A stretch of 64,000 nt of DNA from Isoetes taiwanensis (Eukaryota; Streptophyta; Lycopodiopsida; Isoetales; Isoetaceae). Position 1 is the stretch's first letter. The number at the start of each line of letters is the position of its first letter. Made by a program: the position numbers and the translations under genes. Below the pieces are notes generated by a model. The model was not told the origin of the DNA and did not search any database. It saw only the letters and a list, made by a program, of their open reading frames with translations. This document shows positions 21,463-34,249 of this stretch, in pieces. The DNA lies in the NCBI GenBank assembly GCA_021234155.1, contig JAJEKV010000013.1:16469877-16533876 (forward strand), given 5' to 3'.

Positions 21463-21951
21463 TGTTGAATTTGGTTCCCCAAATCGGGCCAACACCATAA
21501 AAAACCTTTCAATTGGAAATCATTGAATAACATTAAGCGGAATCCATTTGTTTGTGAATTTCAATTTCAACAAGATTTATCTTTCAACAAGATTTATCTT
21601 CCATTAAAAGGAACTAAATACAAACACAACAGAAACTCCCTTGCAAGAGACCTTCAATCAAATGAAGAGGAGGTCACACCCTCCTCTTAGAACACCGCCA
21701 CCATGCTCAATGAAAACGTGAGCGGGAAGAGGAGGAGAGAGTATATCCCAAATTATTTATGCTTGCTTTACACTTGTTAATCTCCACCATTGTTTCCACC
21801 TCTTCATCCACAACCATCAATTTTTGCCTCTTCATCTTGGGTAACCACCATCCACTTCCACCACTTAATCCCAACCTCAAAATCAACCACGTAATATGCC
21901 CCAAATATATTGGCTCATTAAAACATAAGTTGAACCACTTGTGGTTCAACA
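21463..21951 (-). repeat. LTR copy C (489 bp)
   Basis: It begins TGTTGAATTTGGTTCCCC and ends GTGGTTCAACA at the junction with the GC-rich array. It is longer than A and B because of a local insertion or duplication near 21,570-21,600 (CAACAAGATTTATCTT twice). Confidence 0.7.
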
Positions 21952-24900
21952 CCCTAAGTCGCTGTTCTCAATTTCTCTCCCTAAGGCTCCCCGGGAAGGA
22001 CGGGCAACCTCCTCATCGGGGAATCCTGGATTTGGCTCCGTAATCTGGCTGCTGCATTGCCTCGGGATTTAAGTCCTGCGGGCTGTAAGACAGATTCTCA
22101 TCAAAACGTAAACCTTCTGTAGAGGCCCACCATGGTTTGATGAAGCTGAGGCCTTCCTGTCGATCTCTACCGGACCTTGGCGTCAGGTCTTGAAGTGGAG
22201 TTGGGTGCTGACGCTGACCCTAAAACTTCTCCTGAGGTCAGCTTGCCCCACTCTCTCCCCAAGGCCCCGGGGACTCGACGGCGACCTCCGCCTCCCGGAC
22301 CGCGATCTCGACCGCCAATGGACCTGCACGTCGACATTGCCCTGGGACTAAGTCTGCGGGGCCGAGACTCCACCAACTCAAGAAGCTACCAAAGTAGCCT
22401 ACTCCATCACACCCACAGTCAATTGGCCTAGATGTGCATGCGATACCACAGGCCGTGAGGCGGAGGTTTCCTTCTTCGCAAAACCGACCGTGTAACTTGC
22501 TCCTAGGGTACTTCGCCATCTTGACGATTTGGCAGGGTCTATTTCATATTCCGAGCATCCTGGTGCCTGGAACGACAAAACAAGGCGCGGTTTCTACAAG
22601 GTCGACATCAGATTTCCGCCGGTTTGACAAGTTCTCCTTGACCGACCGAATCTTTTGGACCTTCCCCAAGAGGGGCCCTGGAACGAGGATCCAACGGTCG
22701 GATAGGGAACCGGCCCGAGGGTGGTCATTAGCGCAGCCTTGGGAGCGCCGGCCAGAAGGGCTGCTCCCTAAAACTTTTGATCCGCCTCCCGGGTCCTGGA
22801 TTCTCCTCTTGTGAGGGATCCCCGCAAGGTCCCGGCCTCTGCTTGACTTGGGGAAGGGTGCTAAAATGGCTGTTCCCAATCCAGTTCCCCGACCGCTCTA
22901 ATGCTAACCCTTGACCTAGACCTTCTCCCAAAATTCAAAATTGGGCCGCAGTCCGAGATGAATTAGGGATCCTACCGGCAAAAACCGGAATTTATTTTCG
23001 CAGTAATGCATTAATTGTTTAATTCTATTTAATGTCTTGCCATCAAAAGCTCTCCCGACTTCTACTTGCCACATCGGGAGGAAAGGCCCAAACTCCGCCT
23101 CCGCCGGGCCTCTTGCTCAGAGATTCTCACAATGCTTTCCCGGCCAGTCCTGCGTAATGGTATCAGACTTCGCCCCAAAACGTAAACCCTTCTAGAGCCC
23201 GGCAACCTGGCTGTGGCTTTGCTTGAGGCCCTCTCCATGCGTCGACCCGGCCGGGACTTGCGCCTGCAGGTCTTGAAGTGGAGTTGGGGTGTTGATGCAG
23301 CGACCTTAAACTCCTCCCGAGGTCGCTGCCCAAATTTCTCTCCCAAGGCCCCGGGACTACCGGCGACTATTCCCGAATCGCGATCTCATCGCCAATGGAC
23401 TCAGAACGCCGATATTGCCTCGGGGACCAAGCCCCTGGGCCGTAAGACCACCCAACTCCAAGAAGCGCCAAAGTAGTTTACCCACTCACCTTCGTAGCTA
23501 ATTGGCCTAGGATGTGCATGATACCGCCGTGGAGGGCGGAGGTTTCTTTCGCAAACCACACGGTAACTTACTCCCTAGGTACCTCTCGCTTATTCCGGAC
23601 GATTAAGGTGGTTCTATCGGCGTTCGAGCATCTCCTGCGTCTGCCGAACGACAAAAACAAAGTTATGGGTCATAAGGCCGACATCAGACGCTGTTTGATA
23701 CAAGTTCTCCCGGACCGATCTGAATCTGACCTTCCTGAAGAGGGGCCCCGAACGTGAGGATCCAACGCCGATAGGGGAACCTGCCCGGAGGGTGGTCATT
23801 AGCGGCAACGGGAGCGCCTGTGAAGGGCCGCCGAACTTTTTTGATCCCGCCCGGGTCCGGACTTCCTCTTGGTGAGGGATCCCCTGCGGGTCCGGGCCCG
23901 CTTGACTTGGGGAAGGGTGCCACTGTCTCTGCAACCCGCCGCCCCGACCGCTCTAATGCTAACCCTTTGACCCAGATTCCGAAAATCTAAAATTGGGCCG
24001 TAGTCGAGGATGAATTAGGGATCCCAACAGTAAAAACTGAATTTATTTTCGCAATGCACACTGCGACCCATTTAACGTCTCACATCGCGAAAAGCGCCCG
24101 GATTTCTACTTCTGCCACCTGGGAGGAGGAAGGCCCAACCATCTGGCCGCCTCCCCTTGCCCCGATTTCAAGGTCGCTTTACCGTGTCCCAAGTGCAACA
24201 GACCGTATTCGCCCCAAAACGTAAAACCCTTCTAGAGCCTGCAAACCCACAAGGTTTACGCTTTAGGTCTCTCCTTGTCGACCGCAATGACCTTACCGTG
24301 GTCTTGAAGTGGAGTTGGGGTGTTGACGCGTGAGCGCCGACCCCAAAATCTTCCCGAGTCGCTTGCCCAATTCTCCCAAGGCCCGGGATCGCGGACGGCT
24401 ACCCGCCTCCGAATCGCTGACCGACCGCCAATGGACCTGCACGTCGACATTGCCTGGGACCAAGTTCTGCGGGCTTTTAAGACCATACCCAACGCAAGAA
24501 GCGCCAAAGTAGCTCACTTCCATCACACTGTAGTCAATTGGCCTAGGATGTGCATGCGGATACCGTCAGGAGGGCGGAGTGTTTCCTTCTTCGCAAAACC
24601 AACCGCAAATTCTTTTGCTCCTAGGCAATTTCGCCATCTTGGACGATTTGATGGTGGTCTATTTTGCCATTCCGTGAGCATCCCTTGCGTCTGAACGACA
24701 AAACAAAGGCGGCTTCAAGGTCGACATCAGGACGCCTGCCTGAGCAAGTTCTCCTGGGACCGATCTGGAATCTTTGGACCTCCTCAAGAGGGGCCCCGGA
24801 ACTGAGGATCCAATCACGGAGCAGGGGAACCGGCCCGAGGGTGGTCATTAGCTGCAGCCCCGGGGATGCTGCTGTGAGGCTGCCTCGAACTTTTTGGATC

Positions 24901-25410
24901 CCTCCCGGGTCCACTTCCCTCTCGTGGAGGGATCCTCGCAAGGTCCCGCCTGCTTGACTGGGGAAGGGTGCCAACCTTGCCCCCGCACCCGGTCATTTCA
25001 CCGCTCTAACAAGCAATTTTGACCTAGATCTCCTCCGGAAAATTCAAAATTGGGCCGGTGTTGAGAGATGAATTAGGGATCCTTACTGCAAAACCGGAAT
25101 TATTTTCGTGCAATGCATTAATTATGAATTTGCACACGGTCTTGCTAATCAAGAAAAGCGCCCACTCTAATGGCCAGCACGGAGGAGGAAGGCTCAAACT
25201 CCGCCTCCGCCCGCCCTTGTCTGTGATTTTACCGTCGCTTCGGCCAGTCCTAAGGCAACAGATCGTGACTCGGCCCCCAAAACGTAAACCCTTCTAGAGC
25301 TCCGCAACCCACAGGTGGTTTACGCCGAGGCCCTCCTGTCGATTCTACGACCTTGCGCCGTGGTTCAAGTGGAGTTAGTGTTGACGCTGTGAGCTGACCC
25401 TAAAACCTTG
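21952..25410. repeat. GC-rich higher-order tandem array, ~1.05-kb unit
   Basis: Landmarks recur in fixed order. The AAACGTAAACCCTTCTAGAG module lies at about 22,105, 23,178, 24,220 and 25,278. The GTGCATG...GGCGGAGG-TTTC module lies at about 22,432, 23,514 and 24,549. The GAGGATCCAA...GAGGGTGGTCATTAGC module lies at about 22,686, 23,757 and 24,805. The GACCTAGA...GATGAATTAGGGATCC module lies at about 22,912, 23,970 and 25,020. There are thus three full units plus partial ones. Base composition is clearly richer in GC than the flanks. Short ORFs in it differ between units by indels, so it is most likely non-coding. Confidence 0.85.
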
Positions 25411-28340
25411 CCAACTCTTTTTGGAAGTGTATCTGCTCTAGAAGAATCCATTTTTCACGATAGACAACTCTTCAAAGGGAGGACTTTCTTTAAAGAAAAT
25501 CTTCCAATATCAACAGATGATTTGTGCCCTGTAGGATGTCAAATTATTGAATCCATTCTGTAGGTCTTTTAAAGATCTTTGAATTTTTAATTTTGGACTA
25601 TTCCTATCATAGAGACTCGGCACGAACACTAAGCAACTGGCTCCAATATCATTTATCTCATTTGATAATTGTTCGATTACAACATCATTGTTGTCTATTG
25701 TCCCATCTATGGAGGGGCAGGGAATTTCTATCGACAATTAAAGAAACTTCTTCGATATGGAAGTAGCCTTTATGGCTCTAGGCCATAATTGGAAGATGAG
25801 GATGAATTATAATATGGAACTTGATAAAATAGGACGACTGGGTTATAAGTTGCAATCTTTTATAATTATTTTCATATGCAACTGAGTTGACAAAGGAAGA
25901 CAAATCTCTACATATAAGGTAACATTCATTTTTGTGCAAAGAAGAAGTTATCCGAAGTTGCATATGCATTGTGGAAGTGTATGAGAAACACAATCTATAG
26001 TACTCCTCCTGTGGTGAAGGGCATCTATTGAAATAGTATCTATATTGGTGGTGAAGAAGAGTAAGGTTGTCTTTGCAATGTAATATCTATGAGGTGGCAA
26101 GAAAGGCAGGTTGTTCCACTAAGGCTTTGTGATAAGTTATGGGGTCCTCCTCTTCAAGTATATCCTTTCTATTTGTCCAAACGAGGACCTCCTGTACACA
26201 CTTATATTGATAAATCCACGATGACCAGCCTTCAAAGAAAAGGAAATTTCTTTGTTATGAACATTTATAAACAAGGGGTGTTTGGAATGGCATATCAATA
26301 TACATGTAGATGAATACTGATATCAATATACATACATGTGAATCTTGGCCAAAACTGACATTATTGTGACTTAAACACAATGAGTCAATAAAGAAAATAT
26401 TCAGGGCATTTTGCCGCAATAAATTTCTCGTATTGTTTCACATAATACACATATTAGAACCTGAGTCATTATCTCTATCTCTATCATATAATTGTAATAA
26501 GAATTGGGGGCTAGGTTAATTGCATCTAGAATTTCTAGAATTTCAATTATTTGAGAACCGTGGTGACATGAATTCAAGCAGATGGAAAATAAGTCGGTGC
26601 TCTAAGGTTTCTAAGAAGCTCAATTGTGGAAACTTCTGGATGTTGAACTAGAGTTCTAAGGTTGATTTCCAGTATTCCAGGTTCCAGTTTTTAGAAGCTT
26701 TTCCAACATTATAAAAGAGGCGAACATCGTGTCGGCAGTTTGCCTTCTTGATCTGCTTGACATTGCGTTATTATTGTAGGTTGAGCGAATCGATTGATTC
26801 TTTACTTTCTGAGATCGTTAGAAGTGTCAATTCAGTGACAATGAAGACCAACTGGATGACGAAAATGAACAATTCAGAATAATGAACTCTCGTCGAATAA
26901 ATAATCAATTATCTGATTAATATCTGGGTTCAAAACCTTCTTATCATCTATCGTAATCGAAATCCTTTCAAACGTGAATTGTACCCGTTGCATTGAAGAG
27001 AGAAGTGGTGATGGAAGATTCCTTTCAAAGGTAAACATGTTCACCATCGCATCGTTGAAATTGAATTTGAAAATGATAGGTTGTTAGGAAATCTCTTGTG
27101 CAAATGTATGGTAAATGTAAAGACTGTAGATGAAATGCTAGGGGCAATTCCATAGCATAAATAGGAAATAGTGTAACTTGGAAGGAACCTTAGTGTTTCG
27201 AACCAATAGGTTAAGAAGAGGCTATGGAATTGTTTTAATTATGCCTGGAAAGGAAATGTTAAATGTGAGTTCTTATGGGCACTTCCTGTACATTTTTTTC
27301 CAGAAATGAACAACATAACCTCTACCATATGTACTCTATCATAGAGGCTGCTCAAGAGATTTTATCCCTAGGTGCCTATGATGGGTGGGCATGCCTCACT
27401 GAAGCTCCAAAAAGCCACATATTATTGCGAGGCATATATATAATAATCTGCCTCCCTTTTAATAAATAATCTTTGGTATTTAAGATTATGAATAATTTTT
27501 AGAGATTATGTAATGAATTAAATGATTTGTGGTTGCCTTTGGCGTTACGCTGGATTAAGATAAGCTCATGTAAACCAGATTGATGGGATCAAACATATAT
27601 TCTTCTAAGATATACTCTCAATTTCTTAGAATTCGCATTTCCTACCTCCGAATTAAATAAATTTAAGGTCGGTTTTCTACTCAATTGGAGAGATATAAAA
27701 ATTAAATGAACTCCTTAGCCCACGGTCATTGCGGCAGTGACAACCACCACAAATAAAGTACTTGTAATATGATAAAATGTTTATCAATTCCCAATTATCT
27801 AAACCAGGTTTCCCCAGTTTCTAGTTCGAAGTGGATAAGTGCAATACATACCAGGTATGAATCATTTGCTCTCCTCTATTTTCCGTCTAATCATTTAAAA
27901 GTTTGCCAGTCTTATTACCTCGTGAAAAATAGGAGCCCACACTTAAAATGCACAAGTAGAAACTTTGCCAAGGGGCTTTATTTCATTTTGGTGGAACTAT
28001 TGGTTAACAAAACAGCTCAAGGAAGGAGATACACTGAGGCATATACATCAGCAATTCAAAAGAATCATTTTAAAGTGCCAACCTTTGCTTTTGTCCTGGC
28101 TTGACTATCAAAACAGGATAAGCGATATGGGCACAATAGTCACTAACACTACCCAATAATGCCCACCACAGAAAAGGAGGCAATATTTTAAAAATCAGTA
28201 GGTAGGAACACAGAAATGCCAATAAAAACTAACTGATGATGCAGTTACTTGAAACTAAGCTTGGTTATGGCTTCATCAATGGATTTAACGATAAAATTCT
28301 TTGTTGATTCAACAACTTTACTAAATGCATCAGTAGACAT
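25411..28340. other. Intergenic DNA, no gene seen
   Basis: AT-rich; short ORFs (for example 27769-28104, 111 codons) lack motifs or splice context. Confidence 0.45.
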
Positions 28341-28343
28341 TCA

Positions 28344-28861
28344 TACCTCTGAAGTCGGTGTAACCATGGCTGCCACAAGCCAACTTAGGTTGTGAAATCT
28401 CTTCACAGCGTACAGATTTCTTCCGGGCATCTCCCATGGCAATAAATGTTGTGTGCATTTGCCTGCACAGAATTGATCCAGTCATTTGCCAATAATGTTA
28501 TACAAAGTTAGCATTTCACCGGTAAAGGTGGGAATAATTTAAGAAATCAATTCCAAGGAACATACCCTGATTCTTCTGAGCTTTTGGCACTATCTAGAAG
28601 CAAAGCGCCAGATTACTCCTAATGTCTAAGATTCCTCAGCTGCAATTTCATCTGGTAGAAACCGACCCATCAATGCTAAAACAAAGAATGCTAAAATGCA
28701 GCACAAAGAGAGATCGGGGAAAAAAGATTACATACCAAGAAGTTTCCGGCTGCGCCGATTTGCAGCTACAGGCCGAACATGAACTAAAACATATTTATCC
28801 AGAAGGCGCCCACGAGATGGTCTTATTAGCCCAACATGGCTGCAAAGTACTTTCTTGAGAA
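28344..28861 (-). pseudogene. Possible exons of an unrecognised minus-strand gene
   Basis: Three short minus-strand stretches sit between splice-like sites. At 28,850-28,735 an open frame reads KKVLCSHVGLIRPSRG then RLLDKYVLVHVRPVAANRRS and ends at CTTG|GTATGTAA. At 28,607-28,567 it reads LLLDSAKSSEESG before G|GTATGTTCC. At 28,468-28,350 it lies between CTGTGCAG| and CAGAG|GTATGAATG and reads MHTTFIAMGDARKKSVRC and QPKLACGSHGYTDFR. I do not recognise the family and the middle exon has no clean acceptor, so it may be a gene fragment or chance. Confidence 0.25.
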
Positions 28862-28869
28862 GCTGCGTC

Positions 28870-30639
28870 TATGGCTACCACTACAGTGCGCTGTTTGTGG
28901 AGTGCCATGTAGCTGCTACTAGAATATGCCCTGTCCAGATGGCGCTTTCATTTTCTACTTATGGAAGCTGAATCTCAGATTTCCCTATCTATTTGGACCC
29001 GCCAAGATTCCCTCCTGATTTTTTTCTACTTGTAAAATGGACGTCTCAGATTTTCTTATCAATTTAGAGACCGCCTAGATTCCCTCTTGATTTGGCGCTA
29101 TCTGCCCCACAAATCATCGAATGCTGGCCATTATCCAGCCTTCGTATTAAAGTATTCAATGTTAGAATATAGTTCCGTATAGGGGGTGAAACAAGGAGAT
29201 GATTCAGAAGTCCCATGACCCGGCGTAGCAACCAGGAGCAGATCCTGGGAAATCAACGACCCTATTTCAAATCTACAACATAACAACTAAGGGGAGGATG
29301 CGAAATTTGATCCGTTTACCTGTTCTTGACTTTGTTGGCGGAATCAAGCCCGCCGCTTTCCATTCGGTGAGATGGGCTCCCGGTTACCATGTTGTGAAAA
29401 TACGAAACACCCGGGGATTTAATTCCGGGGTAAGCGTGAAATCAAAGGTGCAAACGAATTAGGGAAGTTTGAAATCGAAGGCTGGGAATGTCATGGTGAA
29501 TCGGCCAAAATGTGGGAGTAAAATATCCCGAGGAATCTTTGAGGCTAAAAACTTCAGCTCACGCGTCCGGAAGAAGCGGGGTAAAACTTTTAGTAAAATT
29601 AAACTGCTTTAACAATTTACACACCATTCTTTAAACAAATGGCCCGTCACGTGGTGTGGCGTGAAAAACTGGTTGTTGGATCTTTGAATTATACCTTGAT
29701 TTTACAATAAAGTTGGAACGAAATCCAAAAGATTAAGCGTGGCCCTTATGCAAAATGAGTACACTATGAATTACAGTATTTGAATAAACACTTAATACCT
29801 TTTTGGGCAACATTTTGGATGTGGAAGCCTCACCCACCATGGGCATGGAGGCATGGTTGATACACCCAGAATGCTGCCAAAAGAACATTCTTATTACGTG
29901 GAGGAGGGTTAGGTGCTATTCAGTGGCCACGTGTCAACACTAGGATTATAATGCATGGTTTCCTTATAATGTAAACTAGTTATGGTGCCCGGCGTTGCCG
30001 GCTTTTATAAATGGGATAGTAAGGAAGCATGCAATTTTGCATTCGTAGGCCTCAAGATATTGTCGTCAAGATGTTTTAGTGAATTGGTCCTTGTAGACAT
30101 TAGAATAGTTGGTCCTAAGAGGGTGTACGTAATTTGAAGGTTGTCTTCATGGGTTTTAATGTTTGGATAAATATATGATGAGGATTTATGTGTATAATAA
30201 AGGATGCAAACATTTAATGACAATGAAGTTGTTGAATCCTTTGGTAGTAATTTATGTGGGTTGAACTTGCAACAGGTTATGTACCAGGCACCTCTCGAAT
30301 AGAAAGCATATATCTATAAAGAGGAAGTGGTGGCTCTAGCAAAAAACACCAGAATTCGTCATTAAAGGTTTCTTGAATAGATAGATGAAAGTTTCTTGAA
30401 TAGATAAGGTGTTGGGGCCACCTTAGATGTAATGACTATGGCTAGGAACTTATACATTCATCAACCTTTACGGCATCATGTTCAAGATTGCCTTACCCAA
30501 GGCAATTGGGGAAATGGAAAAAGGAGCAAAGAGAGATTGATAATTTAGGTAGAGAGGGGATTTTGTTGAAGGGAGCTAAGACCACCTAGAATAATGGTCC
30601 TTCTTTGAACCGGTACTCATTCCATGTGTATCCACTCAT
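28870..30639. other. Intergenic DNA, no gene seen
   Basis: No convincing coding or structural element was recognised. There is a local direct repeat TTTCTTGAATAGATAGAT / TTTCTTGAATAGATAAGG near 30,370-30,410. Confidence 0.45.
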
Positions 30640-32445
30640 TCCATGTGTATCGCTTGCCTACAACTTTAATTCATTGGGTCCTCGGATGCATGAAATCAAT
30701 GAATCTAAAGAGCAAATATGAATTTGTAAAGAGTTAATGAAATTGGTCTTAATTCTAAAGAGACTTGAAGAACATGCTACTTACACATTTAAATTTAGCC
30801 ATCCCTCACACGCAGAAGTAGAATGCTTAGCAGCCATGAATGTAAAAACCACGGACTTGTCTCTATAGGAAATTCTTTGAGGCAAGCTGAGTCAATCATC
30901 AGCATCTAGTCTGCCTCAAATCATCCCATTAGACATTCTTACTAATCACATTCCGACTCATGAGCAAAGAAGCTGTTGAACTTATGGGTAAGGACTATTG
31001 AGCGGCAAGTATCTAAGTATCTTTTTGCAAGAGAGAAGGAGATATGTTAGATTTTGGAATAAATTCATCGACAAAATTTAGCACAACATTATCAACTGCC
31101 AATCATCATTAGCCGAGGGATTGCTACTCAAGGACTAATTTGTTACATTTCAGAAGAAATTCTAAAGCGGTATACCAAAGGAGCGGCTTGGAGGATATTT
31201 CCGATTATATAGCTTGTCGTTGAAAAGCCGCGAAACTTGCCATACCAAAAAGAAATTATTTAAAGTTATATTTGTACACATGTGGTCTTCCCTCATCCAC
31301 ATCCAGTAGCCATCTGGAGAAATCTATTCACCATCGGGTTAACCAATGAAAGGCAATATAGATTCAAACCCTAAGCTGGACGATGAAAATGTCTTGTACA
31401 CAGATACCGGGTGAGATTGCATAACAAATTAGGAAATAGATACATGAAGTTATCGGTGCCTCCAAGACACCTCATTACCGGCAAAGCCGTTGGCTACAAC
31501 GCATCCAGTACCAGTTACACCGCAGAAATGCCCACCTCACCGCTAATAGTAAAACGCATACAATTCGTAGAAGCTACTCGAACCAATCTGCGGAGGGAGC
31601 TATGATGCCTTAGCCATGTTGATTTCTTTCTACAACCACCATCTATGTCAGCTTGGATCCATGATTTGTAATTGCTAACCTGAAGGCATTACAACTCCTA
31701 GTTTATCGGGTCTTCATACATGAAATCAATCTCTAAAAGAGAGCCAATATGAAATTGGTCGCCAATTCCTAGCGAACTTGAAGAACATGCCATTTTACAT
31801 TTGAATTTAGTCATCCTTACACAAGTAAAAATGCTAGCGACCATGAATATAAAAACCATGAGGTTTGTCTCTATGAGAAATTCTTTTTGAAGCAAGTTAA
31901 AGAGTGCAATCATGCCATGGTCTCAAAATCACTGACATTAGGCCGTTTTAACTAATCATATTTCAGCTCATGAGCAAGCCCGAGAAATTATAATAGTGCA
32001 TTATCAAAGGCGGAAACCACGGAAATATACCTTAGTAACATGGACTTTTGCAATGACAGCGATGATTTTTCTGGATTGGAAATGATCTTATCCATTTACG
32101 GTATCTTTTGCAAGTGAGAGAAGATAAGTCAGTTTAGAATAAATCCGCAAACCAAAATTTAGCACATTATTCTTGATATCATCATTAGCGATTGGTGCTA
32201 CTTTTTCCAAGACTAAAAGCTACGATTTATCAAAGGGCATAAACTTGGGAGGATATAAGAAACCTACGAAACTTGCTTGCGGTAAAGGGTATTCACAGGG
32301 GTTATAGTTTGTACATATGGGTCCTCTTCATCTGGCAACATAGATTCAAATGGCCAGAAGATTCAAATGGATGAAAATGTGCGCCAATACCACGGAGATG
32401 CGGTTACATTGCATAACAAATTCAAAATAGACCCGAGAACGCCCA
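30640..32445 (+). repeat. Tandem duplication of ~1 kb
   Basis: Copy 1 (about 30,660-31,430) and copy 2 (about 31,690-32,440) share in order ATGAAATCAAT-GAATCT, GAACTTGAAGAACATGC, TGAATrTAAAAACCA, CATGAGCAA, GCAAGwGAGAAG, ATAAATyC, TAGCACA, CGAAACTTGC, GATTCAAAyssC and TTGCATAACAAATT. The copies are separated by about 1,020 bp and differ mostly by indels. No protein function is recognised. Confidence 0.7.
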
Positions 32446-33944
32446 AGCTACGTTGGATATAGGCTCTGATATTCTTGCTAGTTCTTTGGGCTTCAACATG
32501 CAGGACATACAAAAGGTATCCAGCCTCGAATAGATCTTACCAAGGTCTAATTTTTTTCTAAGCAAGGAATGATCACATTATCCTCATGGTAGTGTAAGTG
32601 AAAATCTTTGCAATGAAATGGCATATCGAGAACTAAACTTTAATGTAGATTTCAAGAAATGAAATTTCTTCCAAAATCCACGGCATCTATTTTCAGCGAG
32701 GAAGTGCAAGTCACGAGTATCTACAACATAAAGGAAAACATATGAAGGTAGTCTACATTGCATGAGCAAACAATTGCATGCATGCATCCTTTTTAGTCAC
32801 ATCCATAATAATAAGCTTCGGATATTCTAGATATTGTTGATATGGCCAAGGGCTAATTAAATGTGTCCTAAACCCGACCCTAGCGTCGTAATGGATTAGC
32901 CTACGCCCTTTGGGCACATGGAAAATCTGCGATTGCTGGAGTAGATTTCAAGTATAATTCAAGCCGCCTTCATATACTCATGCACAAAGTACATTTGATG
33001 TGAGCGACATACCAAAATCATTGCGGGATGGGGACATGAATTTTTATGAGATAATTGAAACCCATGTAGCATCTGCATGACCGCAATCGAGGAATAATTT
33101 AATATTCAATCTAAGAATGATTAAGTTGAGCTCATTTACTTTTAACGTTATGAAGGGGCACATCACCCTATCTCCACTTTGGATTGACCATTATAAGTAA
33201 ATAAAAATCAAATTAATGCGGACATAAAAATTTAATGGCTTTGCACCTTTACGCATCCACCGAAAATTACAGCGTTGAAATGTACATGGATCAACACTTC
33301 ATTGAACGAAGCTTATAAACACATTAAGTGCATTAAGCTGAAAATTCAATGAGTGGAGTAAAGATTGAAAAATGGACTATAAGATACAAAAGATCCAACA
33401 TTATAAGCAAGCCGACTTAAGTACATCTAACAACCAAAAATAAGTATGGGCTATGGAAACTAAGTGATCCCTCAAAAGTGCAAATAGAAACCAAAGCATG
33501 CTCCAGTGGCAGTTAGCGGCAATCCTTTGCCCTGGAGGGCTCAATTTTGGTGGCGTTTCTCTCCGGGTGCTTGTTCCACTATGTTGAAGCTCAAGAAAAG
33601 GTTCTTGCATTGCTTTAGGCCCTGAGAAACTGCGGGAGAATAAATTGTTGTAATCCAAACAAACACATCATGGATTTCAAAATCGGTTGGTCTCACCTAA
33701 AGTGGGTTCATAGCGGTCCAAGAATCAGCTAAGAAGAAACAATAAGCTGATTACGCGGGTACCGCAAGGAAGAACCAAGCATCGTTATACAAAGCTTTCA
33801 CGTCTACTGCTTGGAGATGTCCCAGAACTCACTCACGGTCTTTGAAGAGCACTGGGAACCGTCATCTGCAAATCCGATTTGCATATACGCGTGCATTACA
33901 ATTTGAAGGGCTGGCTCCTCACGAAAAGTGAGGCGCAAATATAA
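32446..33944. other. Left flank of copia element, no gene seen
   Basis: Nothing was recognised apart from short ORFs. Confidence 0.45.
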
Positions 33945-34193
33945 TGTTGGAACATGTTGTAAAAGGTTATAACAAGCGGGGCGTACTTGAAAATAATGCG
34001 GCGGCGTTATCTATTAATGTCCACGAGCCCTAAAGTTCGGCTGACCAAATTTGGCATACCTTGGGATAGAGGACACCTCGGGGATATCTTGGTTGCCGCT
34101 TTTGCACTTCCTTGGTTACGGGATGGCCCTTATTTCTTTATACCTTTATTATTTACTGCTGGCGCTTTTTATCATCAAGCTCTCTTATTTTCC
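33945..34193 (+). repeat. Copia 5' LTR
   Basis: It begins TGTTGGAACATGTTGTAA and aligns throughout with the 3' LTR, including CACCTCGGG-GATATCTTGGTT and GGGATGGCCCTTATTTCTTTA. It ends just before the primer-binding site. Confidence 0.85.
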
Positions 34194-34194
34194 T

Positions 34195-34212
34195 TGGTAT
34201 CGAGGCGGCCGA
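34195..34212 (+). other. Primer-binding site, initiator-Met type
   Basis: TGGTATCGAGGC matches the plant initiator-Met tRNA 3' complement except for one missing A. Confidence 0.7.
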
Positions 34213-34249
34213 TCGGGCAGAAGTTGAAAGAGCTAAGGCGTGCTCCTAA

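Larger units (their letters stand above)
18028..21951 (-). mobile_element. Non-autonomous LTR element, LTR-internal-LTR-internal-LTR
   Basis: Three copies of a TG...CA-bounded repeat (18028-18454, 19817-20244, 21463-21951) alternate with two related internal segments of about 1.36 and 1.22 kb that lack any gag or pol similarity. The ends are TGTTGAACC...GGTTCAACA. On the minus strand the internal region begins, three bases after the LTR, with TGGCACTCnGTGGGAC, a plausible tRNA primer-binding site starting with TGG; this suggests minus orientation. The size and lack of coding fit a TRIM/LARD-type non-autonomous retrotransposon. The triplet is best explained by unequal recombination between tandem copies. 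It interrupts the GC-rich tandem array on both sides. Confidence 0.7.
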
